Program-made: the position numbers and the translations under genes
Shown: positions 1 to 9,604 of the stretch, piece after piece
How the letters are laid out: each line of letters starts with the position of its first letter
Position numbering within the stretch: position 1 is the first letter of the stretch
Notes under the pieces: generated by a model
Told to the model about the DNA's origin: nothing
Databases searched by the model: none
What the model saw: only the letters and a program-made list of their open reading frames with translations
NCBI GenBank assembly: GCA_900473685.1
Contig: UCNE01000029.1
Location: forward strand, 46,302 to 110,301
Length of the DNA stretch: 64,000 nt
Source: Hyphomicrobiales bacterium
Lineage (GTDB): Bacteria > Pseudomonadota > Alphaproteobacteria > Rhizobiales > Rhizobiaceae
Direction: 5' to 3'

Positions 1-335
1 CATTTGCCTCGATAACGGCAGCCGTCGATTGCGCCAGGGTAATCCAGCAGGAGTTTGCACGCTACAATCTCGGCAATGCCGAGCCGCTTCATATCCGTAT
101 CGGGCTGGATTGCGGCGAGCCCGTCGAAGACAGCAACGATCTCTTCGGGTCCACCGTGCAGCTGGCAGCCCGCCTTTGCGATGCCGCCGATGGCGATCAG
201 ATACTGGTGTCGGAAAACATCTTCCGGGAATACGGCGCCGCCGATCTGTTCACGGAGGCAAAGCGCCGCCGGCTGAAGGGATTTTCAAAACCCATTCTGG
301 CTTTTCGATGCGAATGGGTCGGCGCCGGCGCATAG
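1..335 (+). CDS. Class III adenylate/guanylate cyclase, C-terminal fragment
   Basis: Only the last ~110 codons are in the window; the frame is open from base 3 and no start is visible. The translation shows the end of a class III cyclase homology domain: an H-I-R-I-G-L-D-C-G-E-P strand followed by D-L-F-G-S-T-V-Q-L-A-A-R-L. In active family members this second segment carries the Asn-x3-Arg pair that stabilises the transition state; here the Arg is present but the Asn position reads Gln. The product would make cAMP or cGMP from ATP or GTP if active. Its N-terminal sensor domain, if any, lies upstream of the window. Family assignment is fairly sure; substrate and activity are not. Confidence 0.75.
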   Translation, partial: FASITAAVDCARVIQQEFARYNLGNAEPLHIRIGLDCGEPVEDSNDLFGSTVQLAARLCDAADGDQILVSENIFREYGAADLFTEAKRRRLKGFSKPILAFRCEWVGAGA

Positions 336-375
336 CGCGGAGTTTATGCTCGGACTGCGCTTTCGTGGAAAACCG

Positions 376-1041
376 TCAATGGCGTGTGGCGGTCAGAAAC
401 TGCCAGATTTCCCTGCAATCGGCCACGACGGTCCAGTTTTCCGTATAGTTCCTGTCGAGTTGCAGGCGGCGGAAATAATGACCGTCCATGCCGCTGCTCA
501 GGCGGTAGCCGATCAGGCCCGGGCGCGATTTGATATAGTAGGACGTGTTCGACCCGTATCGCTCGATTTCCCGCATCGTCAAGGGCGAGGGGCCGACAAT
601 GCTCATGTCGCCACGCAGCACGTTGAAGAGCTGCGGCAGCCCGTCCAGCCCCAGTTGCTGAAGGACGGCGCCGAGCGGTGGAAGCGACACGTCGGGTTGA
701 TGTTTGCGCGTCCACAGCGTTTCCGCAGTTACCGCCAGATTCTGGGTTGCTAGATGCTGGGCGAAGTCCGCCCCGCCTGACGGCGACGAGGTGCGAAACT
801 TCAGGCGATCGAGGGATACGCCATCATAGCCGATCTCGGCATGGCCGCAAATGACCGATCCGGTGGTCGATAGTTTCACCAGTGCCGCGATCATCAGGAT
901 AAGCGGCAGGAAGATCAGGATGATCGAAATGGAAATGAAGATATCGATGAAACGCTTCGTGAATCCTCCAGTGGGCCTGTACTGGAGGTTGACGATATGC
1001 AGGAGGGAAGATTTACCGTTTCTTGCTGCCGACGATACCAT
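376..1041 (-). CDS. Bacterial sugar transferase (phosphoglycosyl transferase, ExoY/PglC type), probably degenerate
   Basis: 221 residues, the usual size of a monotopic phosphoglycosyl transferase that places the first sugar phosphate on undecaprenyl phosphate for exopolysaccharide or glycan assembly. Seen: one hydrophobic N-terminal segment (~30-57) preceded by K-R-F-I-D-I, a L-K-F-R-T motif, and a C-terminal L-P-Q-L-F-N-V-L-R-G-D-M-S-I-V-G-P block. Two normally invariant positions differ. The catalytic Asp-Glu pair of L-D-E-L reads Asp-Gly (GGG codon), and the G-P-R-P motif reads G-P-S-P. The family is known to need the acidic pair, so low activity or a changed role is inferred. The neighbouring minus-strand glycosyltransferase suggests a small polysaccharide locus. 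Confidence 0.8.
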   Translation of the reverse strand: MVSSAARNGKSSLLHIVNLQYRPTGGFTKRFIDIFISISIILIFLPLILMIAALVKLSTTGSVICGHAEIGYDGVSLDRLKFRTSSPSGGADFAQHLATQNLAVTAETLWTRKHQPDVSLPPLGAVLQQLGLDGLPQLFNVLRGDMSIVGPSPLTMREIERYGSNTSYYIKSRPGLIGYRLSSGMDGHYFRRLQLDRNYTENWTVVADCREIWQFLTATRH

Positions 1042-1138
1042 GTTGCGCTCGAAATATTTTGGATTGTCACAAGACCTGCTTTGCAGTCCAGGCCGGAAAG
1101 CCTGGAACGTCAGCGCGGCGCTAATGCAGTCAAGGTAA

Positions 1139-2176
1139 CTATGCGGCCAGGTCTGCGTTAGGGACGTTTTTTACCGCAGTTACATCCGTCATCACCTTGC
1201 GGTTCATGATGAAGAACACGAAGTTGGCAGGGCTGCGCAGCAGAAATGCCGGATACTGCGATACCAGCTTGGTGAAGACCTTGGGGTCCGGAAGAAACCT
1301 CTTCGCCGCCCCGCGCAGCAGCGCGTAGACATAGGCGCCCTCGTACAGCCTCTGCCTGAAGGCGATCGTCTCGGCATCCATGGAGTAGATGCGGGCATTG
1401 TTGCGCATGTAATTGTACTGAATGGCAAGGCAGCCCTGGATGCTGATCGACTTCGGGCTTTCCCAGGAGACGTTCGACCAGTAGAGGTTCAGGCCTTCGC
1501 CGCAGCTGACATTGACGCGAATATCGACCGCGGTTGCATTGTCGATGGACAGTTCGATCCAGAAGATGTGATCCTCGCCGGCGCTTCTCAGCGACGTGTT
1601 GAAGCGAAGATTCGGGTTCTTGCGGAAATTGTAGAGGACTGTCGATGTCTGCGGCGGGCACTCGCGTATCATCGTGCGGGTCAGCTCTCCGGCTGCAAAG
1701 GTCTTGACCATCTGGGAATGCCCGGCGCCGCGGTTTTGGCTGAGCGCCTGCCAGGTTTCGGGCAGGCAGCGGAAATAATCGCCGTAATGCTTGCTCCTCA
1801 CGTGATTGCAGAAGAAGAAATCGCTTTTCCGCAGCGCCGACAAGGCTCTTTGGATGTGCAGCGGTGTCCATATGTCGTCGGAGTCCAGAAACGAGACAAA
1901 ATCGATTTCTTCGCCAGCGAGACTGTCCAGACCGGTATTGCGTGCGCCGGCAGGCCCGGAATTGGCCTGGGTGATGACGTTGAGTGCGTGGCTGGACTTG
2001 AAGGAGAACCCTTCGAGTTCCCTGCTGGCAGGGTGCGGCGAGGCGTCATCGACGATAACGACTTTCAGCTTAACACCGGCCGGTAGCTGTTGCAGTGCAA
2101 CAGATTCAAGCGCCCGGCGCAAAATTCCGTCTTCCGCCTGATAGAACGGTATGATGACAGCGATATTGGTCGTCAT
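1139..2176 (-). CDS. Family 2 glycosyltransferase (ExoW/ExoU-like)
   Basis: The sequence begins I-A-V-I-I-P-F-Y-Q and continues with V-V-I-V-D-D-A-S, A-N-S-G-P-A-G-A-R-N and F-L-D-S-D-D-I-W, the nucleotide-sugar and metal-binding elements of a GT-A fold. About 345 residues, similar to the succinoglycan glucosyltransferases of rhizobia; an ExoW/ExoU-like cytoplasmic enzyme acting on a lipid-linked oligosaccharide is a reasonable inference, but the sugar is unknown. I chose the ATG preceded by a G-rich Shine-Dalgarno rather than the GTG four codons upstream. It lies upstream of the sugar transferase on the same strand with ~100 bases between, so the two may be co-transcribed. Confidence 0.85.
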   Translation of the reverse strand: MTTNIAVIIPFYQAEDGILRRALESVALQQLPAGVKLKVVIVDDASPHPASRELEGFSFKSSHALNVITQANSGPAGARNTGLDSLAGEEIDFVSFLDSDDIWTPLHIQRALSALRKSDFFFCNHVRSKHYGDYFRCLPETWQALSQNRGAGHSQMVKTFAAGELTRTMIRECPPQTSTVLYNFRKNPNLRFNTSLRSAGEDHIFWIELSIDNATAVDIRVNVSCGEGLNLYWSNVSWESPKSISIQGCLAIQYNYMRNNARIYSMDAETIAFRQRLYEGAYVYALLRGAAKRFLPDPKVFTKLVSQYPAFLLRSPANFVFFIMNRKVMTDVTAVKNVPNADLAA

Positions 2177-2749
2177 TTCAAGCCCCACACTATAGTTACG
2201 ATTAGACTTTCTACCGGGAGTTGTTTTGTGCTTTATGAATTTTTATTTGTGTAAAGAATTGGAATAAAACAAAAATACTGTGCAGTTCGCCTAAAATTCG
2301 AGCAGGAAAAGCGGCGAATTTGTGACGAAATGATGAAATTTTGTCTTGGTAATCAAATTGTAACGCAGTTTTAACCTTACTATTCTGTGCGTACACCAGT
2401 TATTATGGATGATCAATAGTAGTTGACGCGAATGTACGCGCGGCACTTTGACCTTTATTGGGGTAGAATCGGCGCAAGCGCTGAGGCGGGGAGCCTCGGA
2501 TCAGGCCAGGTCATTGATGTTGCATTGCAATATCGAGCGGGTTGTGCTGCCCGATGGAATATCCCGCGTCGTCCCTTAAATCGGATTTGTTGCGCCGGCT
2601 GACCGGTGTTTCTCCATGTCTGAAAATGTGCGTCAGCCCACCCTCGACACCGCCAAATGCCATGGGCCGCATTTTCCGTCTGGACAACGGGATTGTAACT
2701 TTATAACAAATAATTGTTACGTTATTACATAAATATTTTGGGAGAACCC
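2177..2749. other. AT-rich intergenic region between divergent genes
   Basis: About 570 bases separating the minus-strand glycosyltransferase from the plus-strand zinc chaperone. The stretch 2210-2400 is clearly richer in A and T than the surroundings and probably holds the glycosyltransferase promoter. The last 60 bases before the chaperone gene contain the Zur-like element listed separately. Short open frames on the minus strand here have no coding character and no ribosome binding site. Confidence 0.6.
2716..2733 (+). promoter_or_regulatory. Putative Zur box
   Basis: The core GTTATTACAT with flanking GTTAC and AAA resembles the zinc-uptake-regulator operator of Agrobacterium and relatives, which has a GTTATnACAT core as I recall it. 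It lies 17 bases before the ATG of a predicted zinc chaperone, the position expected for zinc repression. A second A/T-rich run containing GTAAC and ATAAC lies just upstream (about 2695-2710). Assignment rests on motif resemblance plus the neighbour's function. Confidence 0.5.
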
Positions 2750-3979
2750 ATGCCGATCCATCCAGGCAAACCAATGCAGGCCGCTGCCATTCTGGCGTTG
2801 ACGGCGCTGTCTCCCCTTCCGGCTTTCGCCGACGATCATCAGGAAACATGGCGGCTGTTCGTCGCCGATCACACCCAGCCTGTGGTCCGGGCGCTCGATG
2901 CGGCCAGCGGCAAGGAGCTGGGCCGGTTCGATCTTGGCGGTTACGCCGCACTGTCCTTGAGCTACAGCGGCAAGACCGTTTTTGCGGTGCAGGGCGACAA
3001 GGACACGGTGCAGGTCATCGCGTCCGGCATTGCGCTGTCCGATCATGGCGAGCATCGCGATATCGAGATTTCCGATCCGAAACTGCTGCCCGGCGGCATC
3101 ACCGGCAAGAAGCCGGGCCATGTGGTCACCCACGGTGACGATGTGGCGGTCTTCTATGATCGCGGCGGCAAGGTTGATCTGTTTCAGGAAAGCGCGCTGC
3201 TCGAAGGCAAGGGGATTGCCGCAAGTGCCGATACCACGGCCGCGCATCATGGCGTCGCCGTGCCGATGGGCAAGCATATCCTCGTTTCCGTGCCCAATAT
3301 GACGACGGAAGTGAAGCCTGACGAGCTTCCGCCACGGCTGGGACTGCGTGTCATCGACCGGCAGGGCAAGCAGGTCGGTGATGTCGCCACATGCACGGGC
3401 CTGCACGGCGAAGCGTCATCGGCACGCCTAGTCGCCTTCGGTTGCGCGGAAGGGGTTCTGGTTGCCCGGCCCGGCGGGCTCGACGGACCGAAGCTGGAGA
3501 TGGTCGCCTATGGCAGCGATCTGCCGGAGGGCAAGGTGTCGACCCTGCTCGGCGGCCGGTCGATGCAGTTCTTTCTCGGCAATTATGGTGAGGACAAGGT
3601 CGTGCTGATCGATCCGGACGCCGCTTCACCCTATCGCCTGGTCGAGCTTCCGACCCGCCGTGTCGATTTCATCCTCGATCCGGCCAATGTCCGCAACGCC
3701 TATATCCTGACGGAGGATGGCAAGCTGCATGTGCTGGATGTCGTCAGCGGCGAGATCGTCCGGTCTGCCGGCGTCACCGAGCCCTATAGCAAGGATGGCC
3801 ATTGGCGCGATCCGCGTCCGCGGCTTGCGGTTGCTGGCGACAGCATCGCCATCACCGATCCGCGCCACAGCTTGGTGCGGATGATCAACACTGAAACGCT
3901 GAAGCAAACCGCGACCATTTCCGTCGAAGGCATGCCGTTTGCGATCGTTGCGGCCGGTGGCTCCGGTGCGACGCACTAA
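2750..3979 (+). CDS. aztD: AztD-like periplasmic zinc chaperone
   Basis: 409 residues with an N-terminal signal peptide (hydrophobic A-A-I-L-A-L-T-A-L-S, cleavage probably after A-F-A). The mature start is D-D-H-Q-E-T-W-R-L-F-V-A-D-H, characteristic of AztD zinc metallochaperones, followed by repeated beta-strand blades of the type V-R-A-L-D-A-A-S-G-K-E-L typical of a beta-propeller. In known systems AztD hands zinc to the AztC solute-binding protein of an ABC importer. No aztABC genes adjoin this copy, so it may act with an importer elsewhere. I chose this ATG because GGGAGAA precedes it; an in-frame start 12 codons upstream would overlap the Zur-like box. Zinc-repressed expression is inferred. 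Confidence 0.8.
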   Translation: MPIHPGKPMQAAAILALTALSPLPAFADDHQETWRLFVADHTQPVVRALDAASGKELGRFDLGGYAALSLSYSGKTVFAVQGDKDTVQVIASGIALSDHGEHRDIEISDPKLLPGGITGKKPGHVVTHGDDVAVFYDRGGKVDLFQESALLEGKGIAASADTTAAHHGVAVPMGKHILVSVPNMTTEVKPDELPPRLGLRVIDRQGKQVGDVATCTGLHGEASSARLVAFGCAEGVLVARPGGLDGPKLEMVAYGSDLPEGKVSTLLGGRSMQFFLGNYGEDKVVLIDPDAASPYRLVELPTRRVDFILDPANVRNAYILTEDGKLHVLDVVSGEIVRSAGVTEPYSKDGHWRDPRPRLAVAGDSIAITDPRHSLVRMINTETLKQTATISVEGMPFAIVAAGGSGATH

Positions 3980-3995
3980 GCCTTGAAGGACTGCT

Positions 3996-4021
3996 GTCCG
4001 CACCTGACACCAGGTGCGGAC
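3996..4021. terminator. Bidirectional hairpin between convergent genes
   Basis: An 11-bp perfect stem (GTCCGCACCTG pairing with CAGGTGCGGAC) with a 4-base loop sits between the convergent zinc chaperone and surface-protein genes, 17 bases from each stop. There is no T-run, so termination efficiency is uncertain. Confidence 0.6.
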
Positions 4022-4038
4022 GGCGATTTCGATTTGCC

Positions 4039-6219
4039 TTATCCGCCGCAACGGCCGCCAAAGTTTGTCTGGACAAGCACGCTGCCATTGACGGTGAGGA
4101 CCGAGCCCGGGCCTTGCGTCAGTGAACCGCCGAGGCTGCCGTCCCAGGACGGATCGACCTTGCAATCGCGCGGGGTGCCGGTAACGGTGACGTCACCTTT
4201 GACATCCAGCGATGGTCCCATGAAGTAGAGCCCCGCCGTGCCGGCCTTGTCGATCGTGACATTGTCGAAGGTGATGTCGCTGATCGGCCCGCCGAGGAAG
4301 TCCCAGTCGCTCCCGTAGATGAACGCGCCGTAGGTTCCGGCATTGGTAATCGCCACGTTCTTGAAGCTGATGCCGGAAACCGGGTTGAGGAAGATGCCGG
4401 CATTACGGGTGCCGTCGATCATCAGCCCGTCGACATTGACATTGGTGGTCACGGCACCTTCCGGCATGCTGCTGGAGGTGACCATCATCAGGCCGTTGAT
4501 ACCGCCCTTCAGCACCATGTCGGTGATGGTGACATCGCGCGTTCCCTGCAGCACGACGAGATCCATGTCGCGGCCCTGCATCGAGTTGTCGATCGTGACC
4601 TTGTTGAGATTAACGTCATTTGCAGCGACGAACAGGAGACCCTCCCGGCGCGAACGCGAGATCGTCACGTTGTCCAGGGTGATGTTGCTGGCGGCGTTGG
4701 TGATAACCGGAGGCCAGTCACTTTCATCGATCGCGCTGCCGGCAAAGAGGCCGTAGGTCACATTGTCGATTTCCGTGTCGCGGATCGTCAGGTTGCTGGT
4801 TCCATGCGCGCTGACGGCGGCATAGGGCGCCCGGTTTGGGTCGAACACCGAGAATTCGCATTCCGTGCTGCTTTCGCAGATGTAGAGGTCGTGGATGCTG
4901 GAATTCTGGATGATCGCGCCGTTCACCCGGTCAAACCGGATGCCGTCCCGGCTGGTGCCGGAAATATCGACGCGGTCGATCATCAGGTTCGAGGCGTCGG
5001 TACCGCCGATCGCGGCCAGGCCACCGGCGATTGACAGTGTCGAGACCGCGCTGTTCGATGCCATGGTGACGACGTCCTGGGCGGGATTGTAGCCAGTCAG
5101 CGTCGTGGCAGCACCCTGGTTCCTGAACCAGCCTTCGCCACCACTCGAGGCGCCGCGCAGGCCGAGCACGCCGCCGCCGCCGAGCAGCACCTGGCCGTTG
5201 TTCAGCGTCAGGGACTGGTTGAGGCCGATATTGCCGTTGGCAAGGATCAGCGCGTTGTCGCCGGCCGCAGCGATGATGGCATTGATGGCGGCGGCATCTC
5301 CATTGGCTGCGGAGATGTCGATGACATTACCGGCTGTCTGGCCGTTCAGTTCGACAATAGCCTTCTCGAGATCGCCGGTGGCACCCCGATGCGTCTCGAT
5401 GGTGCGATTGCGCTCGACGCGCTGGGTCAGCGGGTCGAACGGATCGGCCGGACCGGTGGACGAGGAGGCACCGAGCGGCACGCGCAACCGCGCCATCGCT
5501 GCACCCTTGAAGTGGTCTTCGTTATCGTAGGAACCGGAGGCGCCGATCGTCACTGTCGATCCGCCGGGAAGGCCGGGCAGGTCGGCAAAGGACAGTTCGG
5601 CACGCAGCTTGGCACCCAGCTTGTCGTCGAGATTGTCGCCGCCATAGAAATAGCTGCCGGCAAACACCTTCAACTGCATCTTGTCGCTGGCACTCGACAG
5701 CGGCACGCGAACACCGGCTTCGACATCGCCGCCGCGGCGGGCGCGTTCCATGCCTTCGCGGAACATCAGCTTGCCGCCGCTGACTTCGCCGCGGCCCATG
5801 CCGGCGAGCGTATGATCGTCGCCGAGCGGCAGGTAGATGTTGGCGCGCGTTTCAAACACCGGTCCGAGCGCTTCCACGCCGAAGGATAGCTGGTTGAAGG
5901 AATTGTCGTAGGCGCTGTTCAGGTAGTCGTAATAGCCGTAGACGCCGACCACCCAGTCGTCGCTGGCACGCATGCGATAGCCGGCACCGATCGACCCGCG
6001 CTGCACGCCGCCCTCGATGAAGGCGCCTTGCGTATCGATGTACAGTGCATTGCCCGAATCAAGCAGGATCGGCAGGAAAAAGCCGCCCCCGGCGCTCGAT
6101 TGGCCGCTGCGCCAGGTGCCATCGATTTCCACCGTAGGCCGCCAATCGGCTGCATGCAAAGGCAATGGCGCAGCGCTCGCTGTGGCGAGTGCGTATACAA
6201 GAATTCTCTTATTTTTCAA
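4039..6219 (-). CDS. Inverse-autotransporter beta-barrel protein with right-handed beta-helix passenger
   Basis: 726 residues. A Sec signal peptide (1-23, ending L-H-A) is followed by a ~240-residue inverse-autotransporter type barrel domain of the intimin/invasin class, with the diagnostic G-A-G-Y-R and D-W-V-V-G-V-Y-G-Y-Y-D-Y motifs. Residues ~290-710 repeat short N-I-T-L-D-N-V-T-I and D-V-N-L-N-K-V-T-I type coils typical of a right-handed parallel beta-helix (pectate-lyase/NosD fold). Two Cys lie near residue 445 and two near the C terminus. In inverse autotransporters the barrel is N-terminal and the exported part C-terminal, as here, so the helix is probably displayed on the cell surface. 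Classic intimin passengers are Ig-like domains, so this pairing is less usual. Substrate or adhesion partner unknown. No ribosomal site stronger than GGGG was noted. Confidence 0.8.
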   Translation of the reverse strand: MKNKRILVYALATASAAPLPLHAADWRPTVEIDGTWRSGQSSAGGGFFLPILLDSGNALYIDTQGAFIEGGVQRGSIGAGYRMRASDDWVVGVYGYYDYLNSAYDNSFNQLSFGVEALGPVFETRANIYLPLGDDHTLAGMGRGEVSGGKLMFREGMERARRGGDVEAGVRVPLSSASDKMQLKVFAGSYFYGGDNLDDKLGAKLRAELSFADLPGLPGGSTVTIGASGSYDNEDHFKGAAMARLRVPLGASSSTGPADPFDPLTQRVERNRTIETHRGATGDLEKAIVELNGQTAGNVIDISAANGDAAAINAIIAAAGDNALILANGNIGLNQSLTLNNGQVLLGGGGVLGLRGASSGGEGWFRNQGAATTLTGYNPAQDVVTMASNSAVSTLSIAGGLAAIGGTDASNLMIDRVDISGTSRDGIRFDRVNGAIIQNSSIHDLYICESSTECEFSVFDPNRAPYAAVSAHGTSNLTIRDTEIDNVTYGLFAGSAIDESDWPPVITNAASNITLDNVTISRSRREGLLFVAANDVNLNKVTIDNSMQGRDMDLVVLQGTRDVTITDMVLKGGINGLMMVTSSSMPEGAVTTNVNVDGLMIDGTRNAGIFLNPVSGISFKNVAITNAGTYGAFIYGSDWDFLGGPISDITFDNVTIDKAGTAGLYFMGPSLDVKGDVTVTGTPRDCKVDPSWDGSLGGSLTQGPGSVLTVNGSVLVQTNFGGRCGG

Positions 6220-6323
6220 AATACTAACCCCTAGACTTACGTCCGCCTGAACGGATATCGGGGCGAGTTAGAATACTTGACTATAATAGTCAAATTTAAG
6301 AGGTGCGTTGGTACAATCCGTCG

Positions 6324-6361
6324 CAGGCACCCTGTTGAAAACTCTTTTTGCAGGGTGCCTG
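6324..6361 (-). terminator. Hairpin downstream of the VOC gene
   Basis: An 11-bp perfect inverted repeat (CAGGCACCCTG and CAGGGTGCCTG) with a 16-base loop begins 8 bases beyond the VOC stop codon. It is a likely transcription terminator or 3' mRNA stabiliser; on the minus strand no long T-run follows. Confidence 0.5.
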
Positions 6362-6369
6362 CGGGGGCG

Positions 6370-7329
6370 TCAGCCCACCAGTTTCAGGCCGATGCCCCAG
6401 GGATCGATCAGAGAGACGGTATCGCCGTTGCGCGTCACCGGGATCTCCAGTTCATCGAGCTTGGCGACGGCGTTCTGCAGCTTGGCCGGATCGTTGAAAT
6501 GCACCGTGTAGTCGGACAGGCCGGTCATGTTGGTCTGCCGTTTCGGCGCGCCGCGTGAGTTCCAGATATTGGCGCCGACATGGTGGTGGTATTTGCCCGA
6601 GGCAAAGAAGCTGGCGCCGGGATAGCTTGCCATCAGGTCAAGGCCGAGCACATCGCCGAAGAACGCGTTGGCCTGCGGTATATCCGAAACCTGAAGATGG
6701 ATATGACCGATCGTGCTGCCGGTGGCCATGCCGTCCCATTTGTCCTTCGGGGCTTCGTCATAGAGCGCCTGCAGGTCAAACGGCAGCGTCGCCATCTTCA
6801 CCATGCCGTCCTGCAGGTAATTCCATTCGCCGCGCGGCCGGTCGCGGTAGACCTCGATGCCGTTGCCTTCCGGATCGCCGAGATAGATGGCTTCCGAAAC
6901 CAGATGGTCGGACGCGCCCTGAAGCGGCACGTTGTTATGGGCGATATGGGCGAGCCAGCGGCCAAGCTCCGTGCGATCAGGCATCAGGAAGGCGGTGTGG
7001 AACAGGCCCGGCGCATTCTGCGGCGCGGCGGCCGCGTTGCCCTGCGTCGTCAGGGTCAGAAGCGGACGGCCGGCAACGCCGAGTGTCTCGCCGCTGGCGG
7101 TCTTCTCGATCGGCTTCAGGCCCATGATGGCTTGGTACCAGGATGACACCATTGGGAGGTCGCGCACGACCAGATGCGAATGATCGACATAGGCGGGCAT
7201 GCGGACGGCGTGGTCTTCGGCTTGAACGGTCATGGGCGTGCTCCCTGCCTTGGCTGTGGTGACGGCGGTGCCAGTGACCAATGCTGTCGCCGAAAACTTC
7301 ATGAACGTGCGTCTGTTGAAGCTGGTCAT
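6370..7329 (-). CDS. Tat-exported VOC family protein (CatE-like, two glyoxalase-fold modules)
   Basis: 319 residues. The N terminus has a twin-arginine signal (N-R-R-T-F-M-K-F followed by a short hydrophobic run ending T-A-K-A). Two vicinal-oxygen-chelate modules follow: one beginning D-H-S-H-L-V-V-R-D-L (~40-150), the second G-H-I-H-L-Q-V-S-D-I (~200-315), with metal-ligand type His and Glu residues (G-N-G-I-E-V-Y; H-H-H-V). This resembles the two-domain catechol-2,3-dioxygenase-like protein CatE. Export by Tat suggests a metal-loaded periplasmic enzyme; the substrate is unknown. I chose the second ATG because GGGGACAGG lies before it, while the first in-frame ATG eight codons upstream has no ribosome binding site. 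Confidence 0.8.
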   Translation of the reverse strand: MTSFNRRTFMKFSATALVTGTAVTTAKAGSTPMTVQAEDHAVRMPAYVDHSHLVVRDLPMVSSWYQAIMGLKPIEKTASGETLGVAGRPLLTLTTQGNAAAAPQNAPGLFHTAFLMPDRTELGRWLAHIAHNNVPLQGASDHLVSEAIYLGDPEGNGIEVYRDRPRGEWNYLQDGMVKMATLPFDLQALYDEAPKDKWDGMATGSTIGHIHLQVSDIPQANAFFGDVLGLDLMASYPGASFFASGKYHHHVGANIWNSRGAPKRQTNMTGLSDYTVHFNDPAKLQNAVAKLDELEIPVTRNGDTVSLIDPWGIGLKLVG

Positions 7330-7573
7330 TGGCCTGTCCCCGTCCGTTGTCATGCCCGACTATATGGCGCGCGCGCGGCGTTCACGGAAGATACTGACTT
7401 GACGATGTACTGTTCTCAACCTGTTGACAATTGCCTGCGACGGTATGGCGAGTTGTGACTTTTGCCGCCGCACACCTATATTGAATCTATCCGCGTAATG
7501 CGGCGAGGATGACGGCCTTGCAAAGCCTGTCATCGCGCGCTGCGGCCGGCGCGGCGAACCCGAGGAGACCGTC

Positions 7574-7999
7574 ATGTATTCGAGAATTATCGTTCCGATT
7601 GCCATGGACCAGCTGGAGCACGGCGAGAAGGTCCTGGAGCGCGCCCAGTCGCTGCTCGACGAGGGCGGCGAGATCATCCTGCTCAACGTTGTCGAGGATC
7701 TGAACGCCTATGCCCAGGGCTACATGATCGTCGATTTTCCGCTGGAACTGATCGAGGCGTCACGCGACCATGCCAAGAAGACGCTGACCGGCCTCATGGA
7801 AAAACATGGGGTTACGAACGGCCGTGTCGAAATCCGCATCGGCGGTGCCGCCGGCGTCATCAACAATTTCGCCGAAGAGGCGGAGGGCGATCTGGTGATC
7901 ATCGCCTCGCACCGGCCGGGTCTGATCGATTATTTCATCGGCTCGACTGCCAGCCGCGTTACCAGCCATTGCAAATGTGCGGTGCTGATCGACCGGTAG
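7574..7999 (+). CDS. Universal stress protein UspA family
   Basis: 141 residues, a single Usp domain. It starts Y-S-R-I-I-V-P-I-A, has I-I-L-L-N-V-V after the first helix, and ends with the nucleotide-loop region I-A-S-H-R-P and the G-S-T-A-S-R-V-T-S segment before C-A-V-L-I. Family members are soluble and often ATP-binding, and raise tolerance to starvation, redox or respiratory stress. A strong GGAGA lies 5 bases before the ATG. Monocistronic; the ~220-base upstream space separates it from the divergent VOC gene and must hold both promoters. Confidence 0.9.
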   Translation: MYSRIIVPIAMDQLEHGEKVLERAQSLLDEGGEIILLNVVEDLNAYAQGYMIVDFPLELIEASRDHAKKTLTGLMEKHGVTNGRVEIRIGGAAGVINNFAEEAEGDLVIIASHRPGLIDYFIGSTASRVTSHCKCAVLIDR

Positions 8000-8069
8000 G
8001 TTTCCGCGCTGCGATTGGTCTTGCAATAAGCGGCGGCAGTCTTGCCCGACTACCGCCTGATGCCGTTGT

Positions 8070-9074
<1,005 letters not shown>

Positions 9075-9470
9075 TTAGGCCTGATATTGCTCGTCGGTAA
9101 CGTGTTCCATCCAGTCGACGACCTTGCCATTCAGTGCCTCCGCAATGGCCACATGGGTCATGGCGGTGGTTGGCGATGCGCCGTGCCAGTGTTTTTCGCC
9201 GGGTTCGAACCAGACGATATCGCCTGGCCGGATTTCCTCGATCGGGCCGCCAAGCCGCTGCACCCGGCCGAAACCGGAGACGACAAGCAGCGTCTGGCCG
9301 AGCGGATGGGTGTGCCAGGCGGTACGGGCGCCCGGCTCGAACGTCACGGTCGCGCCACTGACCCGGGCAGGGGCCGTTCCCTGAAACGGTGCATCGATGC
9401 GGACTGTTCCGGTGAAATAGTCTGCAGGCCCCTTGGCGGATGGGGCAGAGCCATTGCGCTTGATGTTCAT
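9075..9470 (-). CDS. Cupin-domain protein
   Basis: 131 residues forming one small beta-barrel. The metal-binding cupin motif 1 reads W-H-T-H-P-L-G-Q and motif 2 is [15 protein letters not shown]. Proteins of this type occur beside aldo/keto reductases and carboxymuconolactone decarboxylase-type genes; function is probably a small metalloenzyme or sensor. The start was set at the ATG preceded by AAGGA, 11 codons downstream of the longest frame. First gene of a two-gene operon with the reductase. Confidence 0.85.
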   Translation of the reverse strand: MNIKRNGSAPSAKGPADYFTGTVRIDAPFQGTAPARVSGATVTFEPGARTAWHTHPLGQTLLVVSGFGRVQRLGGPIEEIRPGDIVWFEPGEKHWHGASPTTAMTHVAIAEALNGKVVDWMEHVTDEQYQA

Positions 9471-9538
9471 CAGATGTCCTTTCCGAACAGTCTGGCCGGT
9501 CATGGCCGATGATGATGATGTAAGTGATGATCCTGTAT

Positions 9539-9582
9539 TTAGCGCGTGCGATTACCCGCGATTAGGTGCTAGAACGCGCTAA
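9539..9582. promoter_or_regulatory. Inverted repeat in the LysR divergent promoter
   Basis: TTAGCGCGT (9539-9547) and its exact complement ACGCGCTAA (9574-9582) form a 9-bp inverted repeat with 26 bases between, in the 134-base gap between the cupin gene and the divergent LysR gene. Placement fits an operator for the adjacent LysR protein, though the classical T-N11-A box is shorter. Confidence 0.5.
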
Positions 9583-9604
9583 GCCTCATGAGGAGAATTC
9601 ATGA

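Noticed and set aside
2211..2951. Two minus-strand frames (61 and 146 codons) upstream of the zinc chaperone
   Set aside because: A/T-rich spacer and antisense to a signal-peptide gene; no start signal or homology.
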